From assembly GCA_018675335.1 (NCBI GenBank), contig JABGYH010000009.1:113556-177555 (forward strand): a stretch of DNA of 64,000 bases. The letters run 5' to 3'. The translations under genes were made by a program, and so were the position numbers. This document shows, one piece after another, positions 10,132 to 17,763 of this stretch (its first letter is position 1; each line of letters opens with the position of its first letter). This stretch comes from Candidatus Woesearchaeota archaeon. GTDB lineage: Archaea; Nanobdellota; Nanobdellia; Woesearchaeales; UBA11576. Under the pieces are notes generated by a model. It saw nothing but the letters and a program-made list of their open reading frames with translations, searched no databases and had not been told where the DNA came from.

Positions 10132-10683
10132 ATGAATCAAATATTTAAAAACAACCAATATAAAATTCTTGAAAAATTTATAGAATTACCAACTAAAGAA
10201 TTTTCAATCAGAGGCATTGCAAGAGAACTTAAAATAAGTCATGCCACAGTACTCAACCACATCAAAAAACTACAAAAATTAAATTTCATAATAAAAAAAG
10301 AAGAAACACTCTACCCCACATTCTATGCAAATACCGAAAATTCACAATTCAAATTTTATAAAAAAAATTATTTAGTTTTCAAGTTAATTAAATCTGGTTT
10401 AATTGAATTTATTCAAAAAGAAACTCTAGCATTTTCAATAGTTTTATTTGGGAGTGGAGCAAAAGGAACATTTAACTCAAAAAGTGACATAGATGTTTTT
10501 GTGGAATCAAAACAAAAAAACCTCAATTTATCAAAATACGAAAAAAAATTAAAACATAAAATTAACATGTTATTTGAAACAAACATAAACCAACTATCTA
10601 AAGAATTGCGCAACAACATAATAAATGGAGTTATTCTTTCAGGCTTTATAAAAATCGAGGCAAAACAAAAATGTCAGAAATGA
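10132..10683 (+). CDS. MNT-type nucleotidyltransferase with N-terminal winged helix (antitoxin-like)
   Basis: The 183-residue protein begins with a winged helix (FSIRGIARELKISHATVLNHIKKL, about residues 24-47). A minimal nucleotidyltransferase domain follows with the GSx10DxD motif: G107-S108 and D119-x-D121 in LFGSGAKGTFNSKSDIDVF. MNT proteins pair with HEPN RNases and neutralise them, in some studied systems by AMPylation. The next gene is a HEPN protein whose ATG overlaps this TGA stop, the usual MNT-HEPN order. The HTH probably binds the palindrome in the promoter. Confidence 0.9.
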   Translation: MNQIFKNNQYKILEKFIELPTKEFSIRGIARELKISHATVLNHIKKLQKLNFIIKKEETLYPTFYANTENSQFKFYKKNYLVFKLIKSGLIEFIQKETLAFSIVLFGSGAKGTFNSKSDIDVFVESKQKNLNLSKYEKKLKHKINMLFETNINQLSKELRNNIINGVILSGFIKIEAKQKCQK

Positions 10684-11090
10684 GCTGAAAAGAATGCATT
10701 AATAAAAACATAATCACAAAAACAATCCCTGATAAAGAAAGATCGAATCAAATGATCAACATAGCAAACACCTGTTTAAGCTTTTGGGACAAAAAAATCG
10801 AAGATAAATATACTGCCCTTAAAGTCGAAGCATATTATGACATAATTAAAGAATTAATTTTCGCACACATTTACAAAAATGGGTTTAACTGCATAAATCA
10901 TCTATGTTTAATTGCCTACTTAAAAGAAAAAATTCCAAATTTTGATTTTGAAATTCAAAAAATTGATGAACTAAGAAGGATTAGAAATGAAATAAATTAC
11001 AGGGAAACAACAATACCTAATGAATTTTTAAATAGAAACGAACTAGAATATAAAAATATAATTAAAAAATTAAAAAAAGAACTAATATAA
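10680..11090 (+). CDS. HEPN-domain protein interrupted by an in-frame TGA at codon 3
   Basis: The frame starting at ATG 10680 overlaps the MNT stop (ATGA) and reads M-S-stop-KECINKN, then stays open to 11090. Related archaeal HEPN proteins, as I recall them, begin with a W-x-E-C segment, so TGA 10686-10688 probably replaces a Trp codon (one base from TGG). Downstream are an all-helical HEPN domain and the motif RRIRNEINYR, a variant of the Rx4-6H active site with Asn for His. If TGA is a true stop, translation could restart at ATG 10752 and give 112 residues lacking the first helix. This could be a disarmed toxin, recoding, or a sequence error. Confidence 0.75.
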
Positions 11091-11120
11091 ACACAATTAA
11101 TTTTAAAATAAATCAAAACC

Positions 11121-12818
11121 TCACTTATGTGTGAACCAAAACTTAAAGACTTTCTTTCCGTCTACTTCGTCAATCGAATCTAACCTACAAAACCCAAATC
11201 TTTCGAATTGAACTACATCTCCAATCTTAACATCTAAAACTGCAGGTTCTGCAAGTCCAGTTAATTTGGTCGCATCATTCATGAAAATTTCCACATCAAT
11301 ATTATTATCATCAGCACCTAAAAAATGAAAAATTCCATTTCCATTATTTTTTTTGTAGCTTTCAAAATCTTCAGAATCAAAAACATATTCGTTTTCTTTT
11401 TTTCTAAAATTAATGCAGTCCATCAATCTATAAATCCCTTCTGAATTCATTTTAGCTAAATCTTTTGTAGGAATAATAAAATTATTTGTGATTTTTAATT
11501 TTCGCTTTCCAAGTTCTGGTTTTTCGGGATGAGACTCAAGTTCTAAAATTTTTTCAGGAGTGTCTTTAACACAAACTTTGTTAAAATCAGATATGAAAAA
11601 ATATCTTTTAGCAGTTTTATCAAGAATTCTTCGATTATGAAGTATTAAATCATCCCAAGTAAGAGTACTTTCACTTTTAGTCATTCCAGTTGAAACTACA
11701 AAGTTTTTAATCGCTTCAGGTAAAAATCCTCGTCTACGTAACGCAACAATTGTTGTAAGTCTTGGATCATCCCAACCAGTTAGATTTCCTGAATCTACTT
11801 GTTCTCGAATAACTCTTCCAGAACTTAACACTCCCTCCATATTAAATCGTGCAAATTCATAAGTTGTAGTATTAGGTAAACCCAACAAATTTTGAATGTA
11901 AGTTTGTAATTCAGATCTCATTTCAAATTCTTTACTGCGAACTCTGTGAGTTACTCCAAATTTTCCATCCATTATTGCATTTTGAAAATCATAATTTGGC
12001 CAAACAGTATATTTGTTTGCATGCCTTGCATGTTCTATTCTAAGTACTCTAAATATTGTAGGATCTTTCATAGTACTATTTTTATGATTAAGATCAATTT
12101 TTAATCTAAGTATTGCTTTTCCTTCTTCGTATTGAGGGAGTTCTTTCCACAATTTCATATTTTCTTCAACACTTCGAGCTCTGCATTCACAAGCAACTCC
12201 AGTCATTCTAGATTCTTTGATGGCATCGCCATTACAAAAACACATATATGCATCATTACTTTTAATTACTTTTTCTGCAAGTTCATAAAAAAGATCCATA
12301 TGATCTGATGCGTAGAATAATTCATCCCATTTTACTCCCAACCATGCAAGGTTATCAAGTAAAACTTCATAAAAAACTGATTTTACAAGTTTTGGATTAG
12401 TATCTTCAAATCTTAACACAAATTTTCCTTTGTATTGTTGAGCGATAAGATAATTTAACAAACATGCTTTTGCATGACCAATATGCGGATATTTTTCAGG
12501 TCCAGGAGGAAACGCAGTTTTAACACAGTCTCCTTCATTTATTCCCAATACCGCAAACATATTTCTCTCTTCTTTTGGTTTTTCTTCGAGCATTTCAGGA
12601 GCGATTTTTTTAAGTGTTTCAACTCTTGTGTCTTCACTCATCAAATTTACTTCTTCAACAATTGATTTTATAATTGGCATTAGTTCTTTTGCTTGTGCTC
12701 TTAATTCAGGTTGTTCTCCTAAAACTTTGGATATTATTTTTCCTGCTTGTGCACTACCAAATTTAACTGCATTTTGCAATACAAATTTTTTAATTGTTGT
12801 TTTAGTTTCGTCATCCAT
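11121..12818 (-). CDS. gltX: Glutamyl-tRNA synthetase, archaeal type
   Basis: The 565-residue protein (from ATG 12818) charges tRNA with glutamate in the cytoplasm. The class I HIGH motif is at residues 112-115 (PHIGHAKA), followed by FEDTNP, the VWPNYDF segment and the conserved GWDDPRL. The C-terminal beta-barrel domain of the archaeal/GlnRS-like subclass is present. The KMSKS region reads VLSSGRVIRE, so the usual LSKRK-like lysines are missing. ATG 12818 is preferred over 12860 because TTTAAATA lies about 33 nt upstream of it, consistent with a leaderless transcript. Whether it also charges tRNA-Gln (non-discriminating) cannot be read from the window. Confidence 0.93.
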   Translation of the reverse strand: MDDETKTTIKKFVLQNAVKFGSAQAGKIISKVLGEQPELRAQAKELMPIIKSIVEEVNLMSEDTRVETLKKIAPEMLEEKPKEERNMFAVLGINEGDCVKTAFPPGPEKYPHIGHAKACLLNYLIAQQYKGKFVLRFEDTNPKLVKSVFYEVLLDNLAWLGVKWDELFYASDHMDLFYELAEKVIKSNDAYMCFCNGDAIKESRMTGVACECRARSVEENMKLWKELPQYEEGKAILRLKIDLNHKNSTMKDPTIFRVLRIEHARHANKYTVWPNYDFQNAIMDGKFGVTHRVRSKEFEMRSELQTYIQNLLGLPNTTTYEFARFNMEGVLSSGRVIREQVDSGNLTGWDDPRLTTIVALRRRGFLPEAIKNFVVSTGMTKSESTLTWDDLILHNRRILDKTAKRYFFISDFNKVCVKDTPEKILELESHPEKPELGKRKLKITNNFIIPTKDLAKMNSEGIYRLMDCINFRKKENEYVFDSEDFESYKKNNGNGIFHFLGADDNNIDVEIFMNDATKLTGLAEPAVLDVKIGDVVQFERFGFCRLDSIDEVDGKKVFKFWFTHK

Positions 12819-13117
12819 AGTGGAATATACAAAAAAATACTTGTATTTAAACATTACCATTAAAACGCATTCGCTTTGTTACCCCATAAAATTAGTTTCA
12901 AACCATCTTCTTTGAACCAAAGCAATTTCTAAGACGATAAATTCTTCAAAGAAAGATTCTAAATACCCTTAAATTAAGGACGTGGGCTCAGAGACCTTAT
13001 TTTTGCTTGTTTTAAGCTAAAACCGCCATAAAAATAGAAACATTTAAATAAGAAGCATAGTTTTTAACCAATATCAAAATTAATTTTATTAATCAATTAT
13101 TGCGAGGAGATCATAAA

Positions 13118-13333
13118 ATGGCACGAAAAGTAAACATAATCCCAAAAGCACCTGTTGCTCGTATTATCATGAATGCAGGAGCTAAAAGAGTTAGTGCAGA
13201 TGCAGTTGATGCTTTTGCAGACGTTCTTCAAGAAATAGCTGAAAGTATTGGAACTCAAGCAGTTAGAATTTCCAAACACAGTGGAAGAAAAACTGTTCAA
13301 GAAGGAGACATCAAATTAGCATCCAAACAATAA
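13118..13333 (+). CDS. Archaeal histone
   Basis: A 71-residue single histone fold that dimerises and wraps DNA. It shows the family signatures APVARIIMNAGAKRVS, the long central helix and the terminal SGRKTVQEGDIKLA. The start is set by the SD GAGGAG at 13104-13109, eight bases before ATG 13118. A TATA-like CATTTAAATAAG lies near 13042, giving a leader of about 50 nt. A second, doubled histone-fold protein is encoded at 33.5 kb. Confidence 0.95.
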   Translation: MARKVNIIPKAPVARIIMNAGAKRVSADAVDAFADVLQEIAESIGTQAVRISKHSGRKTVQEGDIKLASKQ

Positions 13334-13396
13334 ACAGTTAACATAACTCATAAATTTTTTATTTTATTTTCTTAAAACCACAATCCAAAAATAAAA

Positions 13397-13831
13397 TTAA
13401 GAATTATTTTTTCTATCAAATTTATTAATATACCCAACCAATTCTAAAGTATCTTTTAAGCCATGAATTGGATTTGGTAAAGCATATGCCTTTTCTGCAG
13501 TAAACCAACCAAAACTATCATGTTCGTTAGAGTTTATTCGAATTTCAATTTTTTTAGGTAATTTTATTCTAAACACAGGAAACTCAACTGTTTTTTCATC
13601 AAAATTCCAAGTCCAATCACCCAACAATTCAAGATCTTCTTGTTTTGCGAAGTAACCAGTTTCTTCTTTTATCTCACGAAGAATAGTTTCTTTATCCGTT
13701 TCTCCAGAATCTACTTTTCCTGCAACAAGTCCCCACTTACCTCCTTGAGATTTATGTTCAGGTCTATGTAGTAAAACAAACTCATCTTTGTATTGTAGAA
13801 AACATCCAACTGTTCGTATTTTGTATGCCAT
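13397..13831 (-). CDS. Nudix hydrolase
   Basis: The 144-residue protein contains a complete Nudix box at residues 38-60 (G-x5-E-x7-RE-x2-EE-x-G-Y). Nudix enzymes hydrolyse nucleoside diphosphate derivatives with Mg2+ or Mn2+. The exact substrate (8-oxo-dGTP, ADP-ribose, dinucleoside polyphosphate) cannot be assigned. TATTTATAC lies close upstream of the ATG and no SD is visible, consistent with a leaderless mRNA. It is adjacent to other nucleotide-pool genes (dcd, HAM1) within 4 kb, which fits house-cleaning of nucleotides. Confidence 0.93.
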   Translation of the reverse strand: MAYKIRTVGCFLQYKDEFVLLHRPEHKSQGGKWGLVAGKVDSGETDKETILREIKEETGYFAKQEDLELLGDWTWNFDEKTVEFPVFRIKLPKKIEIRINSNEHDSFGWFTAEKAYALPNPIHGLKDTLELVGYINKFDRKNNS

Positions 13832-13875
13832 ACAAACTTAGACGACTAGAAGTATAAATAATTTATGTATATATT

Positions 13876-14616
13876 TTACTTTTTCAAATCCCACAACGAA
13901 TCAAAATAATTAGTTAGTATTAATCCAAGAACTTTATTTTCTATCCAAAGAGAAACATAATCTTTATTGGATTTTTTGTTCTTAGATTCAGATTCTTCTT
14001 TTAATCCAATAGTCATTACTTTTCCATCCCACACAGTAAATCTTGTTGATTCAGGAATATAATGTTTTGTTAAAACACCCATTTCTTGCCAAATTTTTAC
14101 GGTTTTCTGATTTTGTTTAGTAATCGGACCTAAAAATCTTATAGTTGCTCCTCGAGATATTGCCTCTTTTGTTAAATCAAATAATTCACGATCAATTCTC
14201 CAAGTTTTTACAATTGCAATAACTGAATTATTAGTCTCACTTATAGATTCCTTAACTCGTTTAAAAAAAGAATTTCGCCCATAAACAATTTGAAAAACTC
14301 CTTCAGACATATGTTCTAAAGGCAGAGTTAAAAGATCAATTTTTTTCTTAACTTCTTTTAAATCATTTATTTTTGATTCTACATCAGTTTTTAGTATTTT
14401 TTTAGGATTATTAGCTTTATATACTAAAGGTTTTTGAGAAATAATTGAAACATATCCATTTTCATGTAACCATTTCATTACTTCATATATTTTGCTACTC
14501 GGAATATTTGATTTTTTACTTAATTCGAGAGCAGATAACGTTCCAAATCTACACAATTCCGAATATGCTCGTGCTTTGTATTCACTAAATCCTAACTGTT
14601 GCAAAACTGAAATCAT
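13876..14616 (-). CDS. TrmB-family transcriptional regulator
   Basis: The 246-residue protein has an N-terminal TrmB winged helix (LGFSEYKARAYSELCRFG, then KSNIPSSKIYEVMKWL), a linker coiled coil and a C-terminal PLD-like effector domain (residues about 110-245). TrmB proteins typically sense sugars and repress or activate metabolic genes. The ligand here is unknown. A palindrome ACTAC-N5-GTAGT (14619-14633) lies three bases before the start codon and downstream of a TATA box, suggesting autorepression. It diverges from dcd. Confidence 0.9.
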   Translation of the reverse strand: MISVLQQLGFSEYKARAYSELCRFGTLSALELSKKSNIPSSKIYEVMKWLHENGYVSIISQKPLVYKANNPKKILKTDVESKINDLKEVKKKIDLLTLPLEHMSEGVFQIVYGRNSFFKRVKESISETNNSVIAIVKTWRIDRELFDLTKEAISRGATIRFLGPITKQNQKTVKIWQEMGVLTKHYIPESTRFTVWDGKVMTIGLKEESESKNKKSNKDYVSLWIENKVLGLILTNYFDSLWDLKK

Positions 14617-14618
14617 TC

Positions 14619-14633
14619 ACTACCCCGAGTAGT
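14619..14633. promoter_or_regulatory. Palindrome between trmB-like gene and dcd
   Basis: Inverted repeat ACTAC-CCCGA-GTAGT. It lies between the minus-strand TATA (near 14643-14650) and the regulator's ATG at 14616, where a bound protein would block transcription. Its arms resemble the TACT/AGTA half-sites described for TrmB, which makes autoregulation a reasonable inference. Confidence 0.55.
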
Positions 14634-14681
14634 TAATCACCTATTTAAAACTTATCATTTATGAAAAACACAGGTGATAAA

Positions 14682-15218
14682 ATGTTACTCGGCACAACCA
14701 AATTATTAGAACTTGTAAAAACAATTAACTTAGTAGAAAATCTCTGCGAAAGAGAACTTAAAACCCCCGAAGGAGCCGGATTTGATTTAAGACTTGGAAA
14801 TGTTTATCAACTCACAGGTTCAGGTTTTATTGGAATAACACACAGAAAAACGCCAGAAAGAAGATTAGTAGTAGAATATGGAAAAGATTCCAAGATAATT
14901 ATCGATCCAGGACAATATTTTATTGGACAAACAATTGAAAAAATTAACTTACCTTCAAACATTACTGCATTTTTCGGTCCTCGAATCACAACTTACATGA
15001 ATGGTTTAATTGTAAGAATTGGTTTAACTGCAAAACCTGGAAGTTCCAGCAATATTAATTTTGCAATTAGCAACCAAGGTCCAGTTCCAGTAGAAATTGA
15101 ACTCGGTTCTAGATTAATTCATGTTTCATTTTGCAAAGTTGACGGATTAGTTAATCAGTACAAAGGGCAATGGAAAGGTAACAGAACTGGAACTCCTGGA
15201 ATGGAAAAACAAATATGA
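14682..15218 (+). CDS. dcd: dCTP deaminase (Dcd/Dut family)
   Basis: The 178-residue protein belongs to the dCTP deaminase/dUTPase trimeric fold. Visible signatures are GFDLRLGNVYQL, the IIDPGQYFIGQT block and GLTAKPGSSSNINFAISN, followed by QWKGNRTGTPG. It converts dCTP to dUTP (or, if bifunctional, to dUMP) for thymidylate synthesis. ATG 14682 is chosen because GGTGAT lies just before it; the earlier in-frame ATG 14661 sits only about 15 nt from the TATA box. It is divergent from the TrmB-like gene and shares its intergenic palindrome. Confidence 0.92.
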   Translation: MLLGTTKLLELVKTINLVENLCERELKTPEGAGFDLRLGNVYQLTGSGFIGITHRKTPERRLVVEYGKDSKIIIDPGQYFIGQTIEKINLPSNITAFFGPRITTYMNGLIVRIGLTAKPGSSSNINFAISNQGPVPVEIELGSRLIHVSFCKVDGLVNQYKGQWKGNRTGTPGMEKQI

Positions 15219-15285
15219 TAAAAACACATACAATAACTCTTCTCAAACCTAAATATTTTTATAGTTCTTTCTCACCAAATAGGTT

Positions 15286-16086
15286 ATGGTTTTAGAACGA
15301 ATTAATTTTCAAAACAAAAAAGGACACATACTTCAAGGAATAACTCAGTATATTGAAAAAGAAACTCTATTGCCAGCAGTAATTCTACTTCATGATTTAA
15401 ATTCTCATTCTCAACACGAATTAATCATAAATTTATCTAATTTTTTAGTTGCGCAAGGTTTATTAGTACTGCGTTTTGATTTTCACGGACATGGTAGTAG
15501 TGAAGGAACATTGCAAGAATTCAACATCACTCAACAAATGGACGATCTTAATTGCGCAATTGATTATTTGAAAACATTAGATATTATTGATTCAAACAAA
15601 ATTGGAATTTATGGTCATGGAATGGGTGCGGATGCAGCAATAATTGCAATTGCAGATGATGAAAAAACAAATATTGCTTGCATGATTTTACATGCTCCAA
15701 GAGCAGATTTAAATGATCACATTAATTCACGGTTTTTAGACATTGAACTTGAAGAAATGAAACAAAAAGGATTTATTAAACATGGAATTCATGGACGAAT
15801 CGATAGAACTTTTTTTGATAATTTAAAAAAACATGCTCCATTAGATGAAATTCAAAAAATTAAAATACCTTTACTATTTATTCACGGTACAAATGATTTT
15901 GCAATTCCAGTTGTTAATTCAAAAAGTTTATTTTTAAAAGCAATTGAACCTAAACGATTAGAACTCGTAGAAGGTGCAGATCACGAATTTAGAAATGTTG
16001 AACATCGAGAATATTTTTTTGAAGTTTGTTCCCAATGGTTCAATAAATGGCTCAAAGGATCAGCAATGTATTCATATAAGTATTAA
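15286..16086 (+). CDS. Alpha/beta hydrolase-fold protein lacking the nucleophile Ser
   Basis: The 266-residue protein has a clear alpha/beta hydrolase (S33/acyl esterase-like) fold: ILLHDLNSHS oxyanion region, LRFDFHGHGSSEG, the nucleophile elbow, FIHGTNDFAIPV (acid) and EGADHEF (His). The elbow reads G110-H-G112-M-G instead of G-H-S-M-G, so the catalytic Ser is replaced by Gly. It is therefore unlikely to be a normal serine hydrolase and may be a binding or scaffold protein. A TATA-like AATATTTTTATA lies about 30 nt before the ATG, suggesting a leaderless mRNA. Confidence 0.9.
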   Translation: MVLERINFQNKKGHILQGITQYIEKETLLPAVILLHDLNSHSQHELIINLSNFLVAQGLLVLRFDFHGHGSSEGTLQEFNITQQMDDLNCAIDYLKTLDIIDSNKIGIYGHGMGADAAIIAIADDEKTNIACMILHAPRADLNDHINSRFLDIELEEMKQKGFIKHGIHGRIDRTFFDNLKKHAPLDEIQKIKIPLLFIHGTNDFAIPVVNSKSLFLKAIEPKRLELVEGADHEFRNVEHREYFFEVCSQWFNKWLKGSAMYSYKY

Positions 16087-16135
16087 CACACACAAAAATG
16101 AACACAAAAAAGAGTGTTGCCATGGCAAACTAAAA

Positions 16136-16783
16136 ATGAAACAACAAAAATACAAACTAATCGTTTTTGATATGGACTGAGTAATATTCAAAGATACTAA
16201 TTTTTGGATGCGAGTTCATAAAACGTATGGAACGCTTGAAGAAGGAAAAAAACTTACTGACAAATATTTATTAACTGATTACAATAAATTAGTAGAAGCA
16301 GTTGTAGAAACATTATGGAAAAATCTACCTTCAGATAAATTTGAAGAATTAATTCAACAATCAGAATATAATCCAGGAGTTAAAGAAACATTTGAAGAAC
16401 TAAAAAAATTAGGTTTTAAAATCGCAATAATAACTTGCGGCCCAAATCAATTAATTGAAAAGATTAAAAAAGATAATATTTATTTTGATTATGCTTTTTC
16501 TAATCATATTGAAATTAGCGACGGAATAATTAAAGGAAATTTCAAAGGAACAGTTGCCGAAGGAAGACACCACAAAGTAAAATTATTAACTCGAATTTGT
16601 GATGAATTAAATATAACTAAAAATGAAGTAATTGCAGTTGCAGATGGAAAAACAGATTTAGAAATGATAGAATTTGTTGGAATGGGAATTGCATTTAGAT
16701 CCACTAATGAACATATCAAAAAAGCAGCAACACATATAATACAAGGAGATAATTTAAAATCAATTTTAGAATTTATTAGGTGA
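16136..16783 (+). CDS. HAD-superfamily phosphatase with an in-frame TGA in motif I
   Basis: From ATG 16136 the frame reads to FDMD (HAD motif I, both aspartates), then TGA at 16178-16180, then continues VIFKDTNFW and stays open to 16783 (215 codons). Later motifs are intact: IITCGPNQ (motif II), a Lys region and VADGKTDLEMI (motif IV), as in phosphoserine phosphatase-like enzymes. The residue after DxD is usually Gly, so TGA may derive from GGA, or from TGG. The same gene ends with TGA, which rules out simple codon reassignment. Without readthrough the C-terminal piece starting at 16208 would lack the nucleophile. The HAM1 gene follows immediately. Confidence 0.8.
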
Positions 16784-16788
16784 ACATC

Positions 16789-17352
16789 ATGAAAAAAGAG
16801 ATCAAATCAAAAATATTATTTATCACTGGAAACATGAATAAACTTCGTGAAGCAAAAGAGATCCTTAAAGATTATGATATCCAAAATAAAAAAATAGACT
16901 TACCCGAATTACAAGGAACTCCAATTGAAATTGTTAAAGAAAAAACTCGCATTGCATTAAAACTTTTAAAAAAACCAGTAATTGTTGAAGATACAAATCT
17001 TAGATTCAATGCATTAAATGGAATGCCTGGACCCTACATCAAAGACTTTTTAAAAGCATTAGGTACAAAAGATTTGCCAAAACTACTCACCGGATTCAAA
17101 GATAAAAGTGCAGAAGCAGTTGCATTAATTGGTTATGGTGAAATTGGAAAACCAATAAAAGTATTTGAAGGAAAAACAAAAGGAAAAATCATAAAACCAA
17201 AAGGAGATTCAAACTTTGGATGGGATCCAATTTTTATGCCTGAGGGATTTAAAGAAACTTTTGCTCAAATGAGTGCAGAACAAAAAAATAAAATTTCACA
17301 TAGAAAAAAAGCTTTCATAAAATTAAAAAATTATTTAAAAAACAAAAATTAA
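16789..17352 (+). CDS. XTP/dITP diphosphatase (HAM1/RdgB family)
   Basis: The 187-residue enzyme removes non-canonical purine nucleotides (dITP, XTP) by pyrophosphohydrolysis. Signatures are ITGNMNKLREAKEIL at the N-terminus, VEDTNLRFNALNGMPGPY, GDSNFGWDPIFMPEG and the terminal SHRKKAF. ATG 16789 is chosen because AGGTGA ends seven bases before it; a GTG at 16780 is in frame but overlaps that SD. It lies directly after the HAD gene, so the two are probably co-transcribed. Confidence 0.93.
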   Translation: MKKEIKSKILFITGNMNKLREAKEILKDYDIQNKKIDLPELQGTPIEIVKEKTRIALKLLKKPVIVEDTNLRFNALNGMPGPYIKDFLKALGTKDLPKLLTGFKDKSAEAVALIGYGEIGKPIKVFEGKTKGKIIKPKGDSNFGWDPIFMPEGFKETFAQMSAEQKNKISHRKKAFIKLKNYLKNKN

Positions 17353-17492
17353 ATCTCTAAAAATAAATAAGAAACAGTTAAACTCTCCAAATAATCAATA
17401 AATACTCTAATTTTAATAACAAGATACTAAATTAAACAGCTATATAAATACAATAAAAAATAACTTGCAGAATATGGTCAAAAGATAGTAAG

Positions 17493-17503
17493 CTTTATAA
17501 AAG
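17493..17503 (+). promoter_or_regulatory. TATA box for the CAT tRNA gene
   Basis: CTTTATAAAAG about 75 bases before the tRNA 5' end. A start about 25 nt downstream would give a pre-tRNA with a 5' leader of roughly 50 nt. No closer TATA box at the usual spacing was seen. Confidence 0.45.
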
Positions 17504-17609
17504 AGTAATTTTTGCAAAGTATTGTCTTTATTAAGACTAAAACACAATAATTTCTGAGTTAATTATTATGTTTAAATGGCGGTGTAACTCAGCCTGGTTA
17601 GAGTGCTAC

Positions 17610-17637
17610 ATTAGCTTTTTATAAAAGTTAAGGCAAT
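17610..17637 (+). other. tRNA intron 1 (anticodon stem, 30/31)
   Basis: A 28-nt intron. Its interior forms a 9-bp hairpin, TTAGCTTTT with AAAAGTTAA around a TAT loop. The flanking TGCT/GGCA helix (one G-U pair) and two 3-nt bulges make a textbook splice motif. Confidence 0.85.
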
Positions 17638-17644
17638 GCTCATA

Positions 17645-17695
17645 AAGTTGAGCGGTGAGGCTTAGGCCTGTGAACAACTCGATCTAACTGGAGTC
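17645..17695 (+). other. tRNA intron 2 (anticodon loop, 37/38)
   Basis: A 51-nt intron at the canonical position. The bulge-helix-bulge is relaxed: CTC/GAG pairs plus an A-G opposition. A boundary one base to the right gives the same spliced product. Confidence 0.75.
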
Positions 17696-17717
17696 ACGTA
17701 GATGTCCCGAGTTCAAA

Positions 17718-17763
17718 ATTTAAACTGTGTTTAAATCTCATAAAAACATAGTTTTAATGAAAG
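17718..17763 (+). other. tRNA intron 3 (T-loop, 59/60)
   Basis: A 46-nt intron between TTCAAA and T of the T-loop. The central helix is TTCA with TGAA, with bulges AA^A and AG^T. The stop codon of the minus-strand LAGLIDADG gene (17754-17756) lies inside it. Confidence 0.85.

Noticed and set aside
10680..16783. TGA reassigned to an amino acid genome-wide
   Set aside because: At least six genes, including the HAD gene itself, end normally at TGA.
10680..16783. Selenocysteine at the two in-frame TGAs
   Set aside because: Neither position is a known Sec site, and no SECIS-like structure was seen.
17638..17650. CTCATAA as a separate tRNA anticodon loop of another gene
   Set aside because: It fits as the middle exon of the triple-intron tRNA, completing a perfect anticodon stem with the flanking exons.
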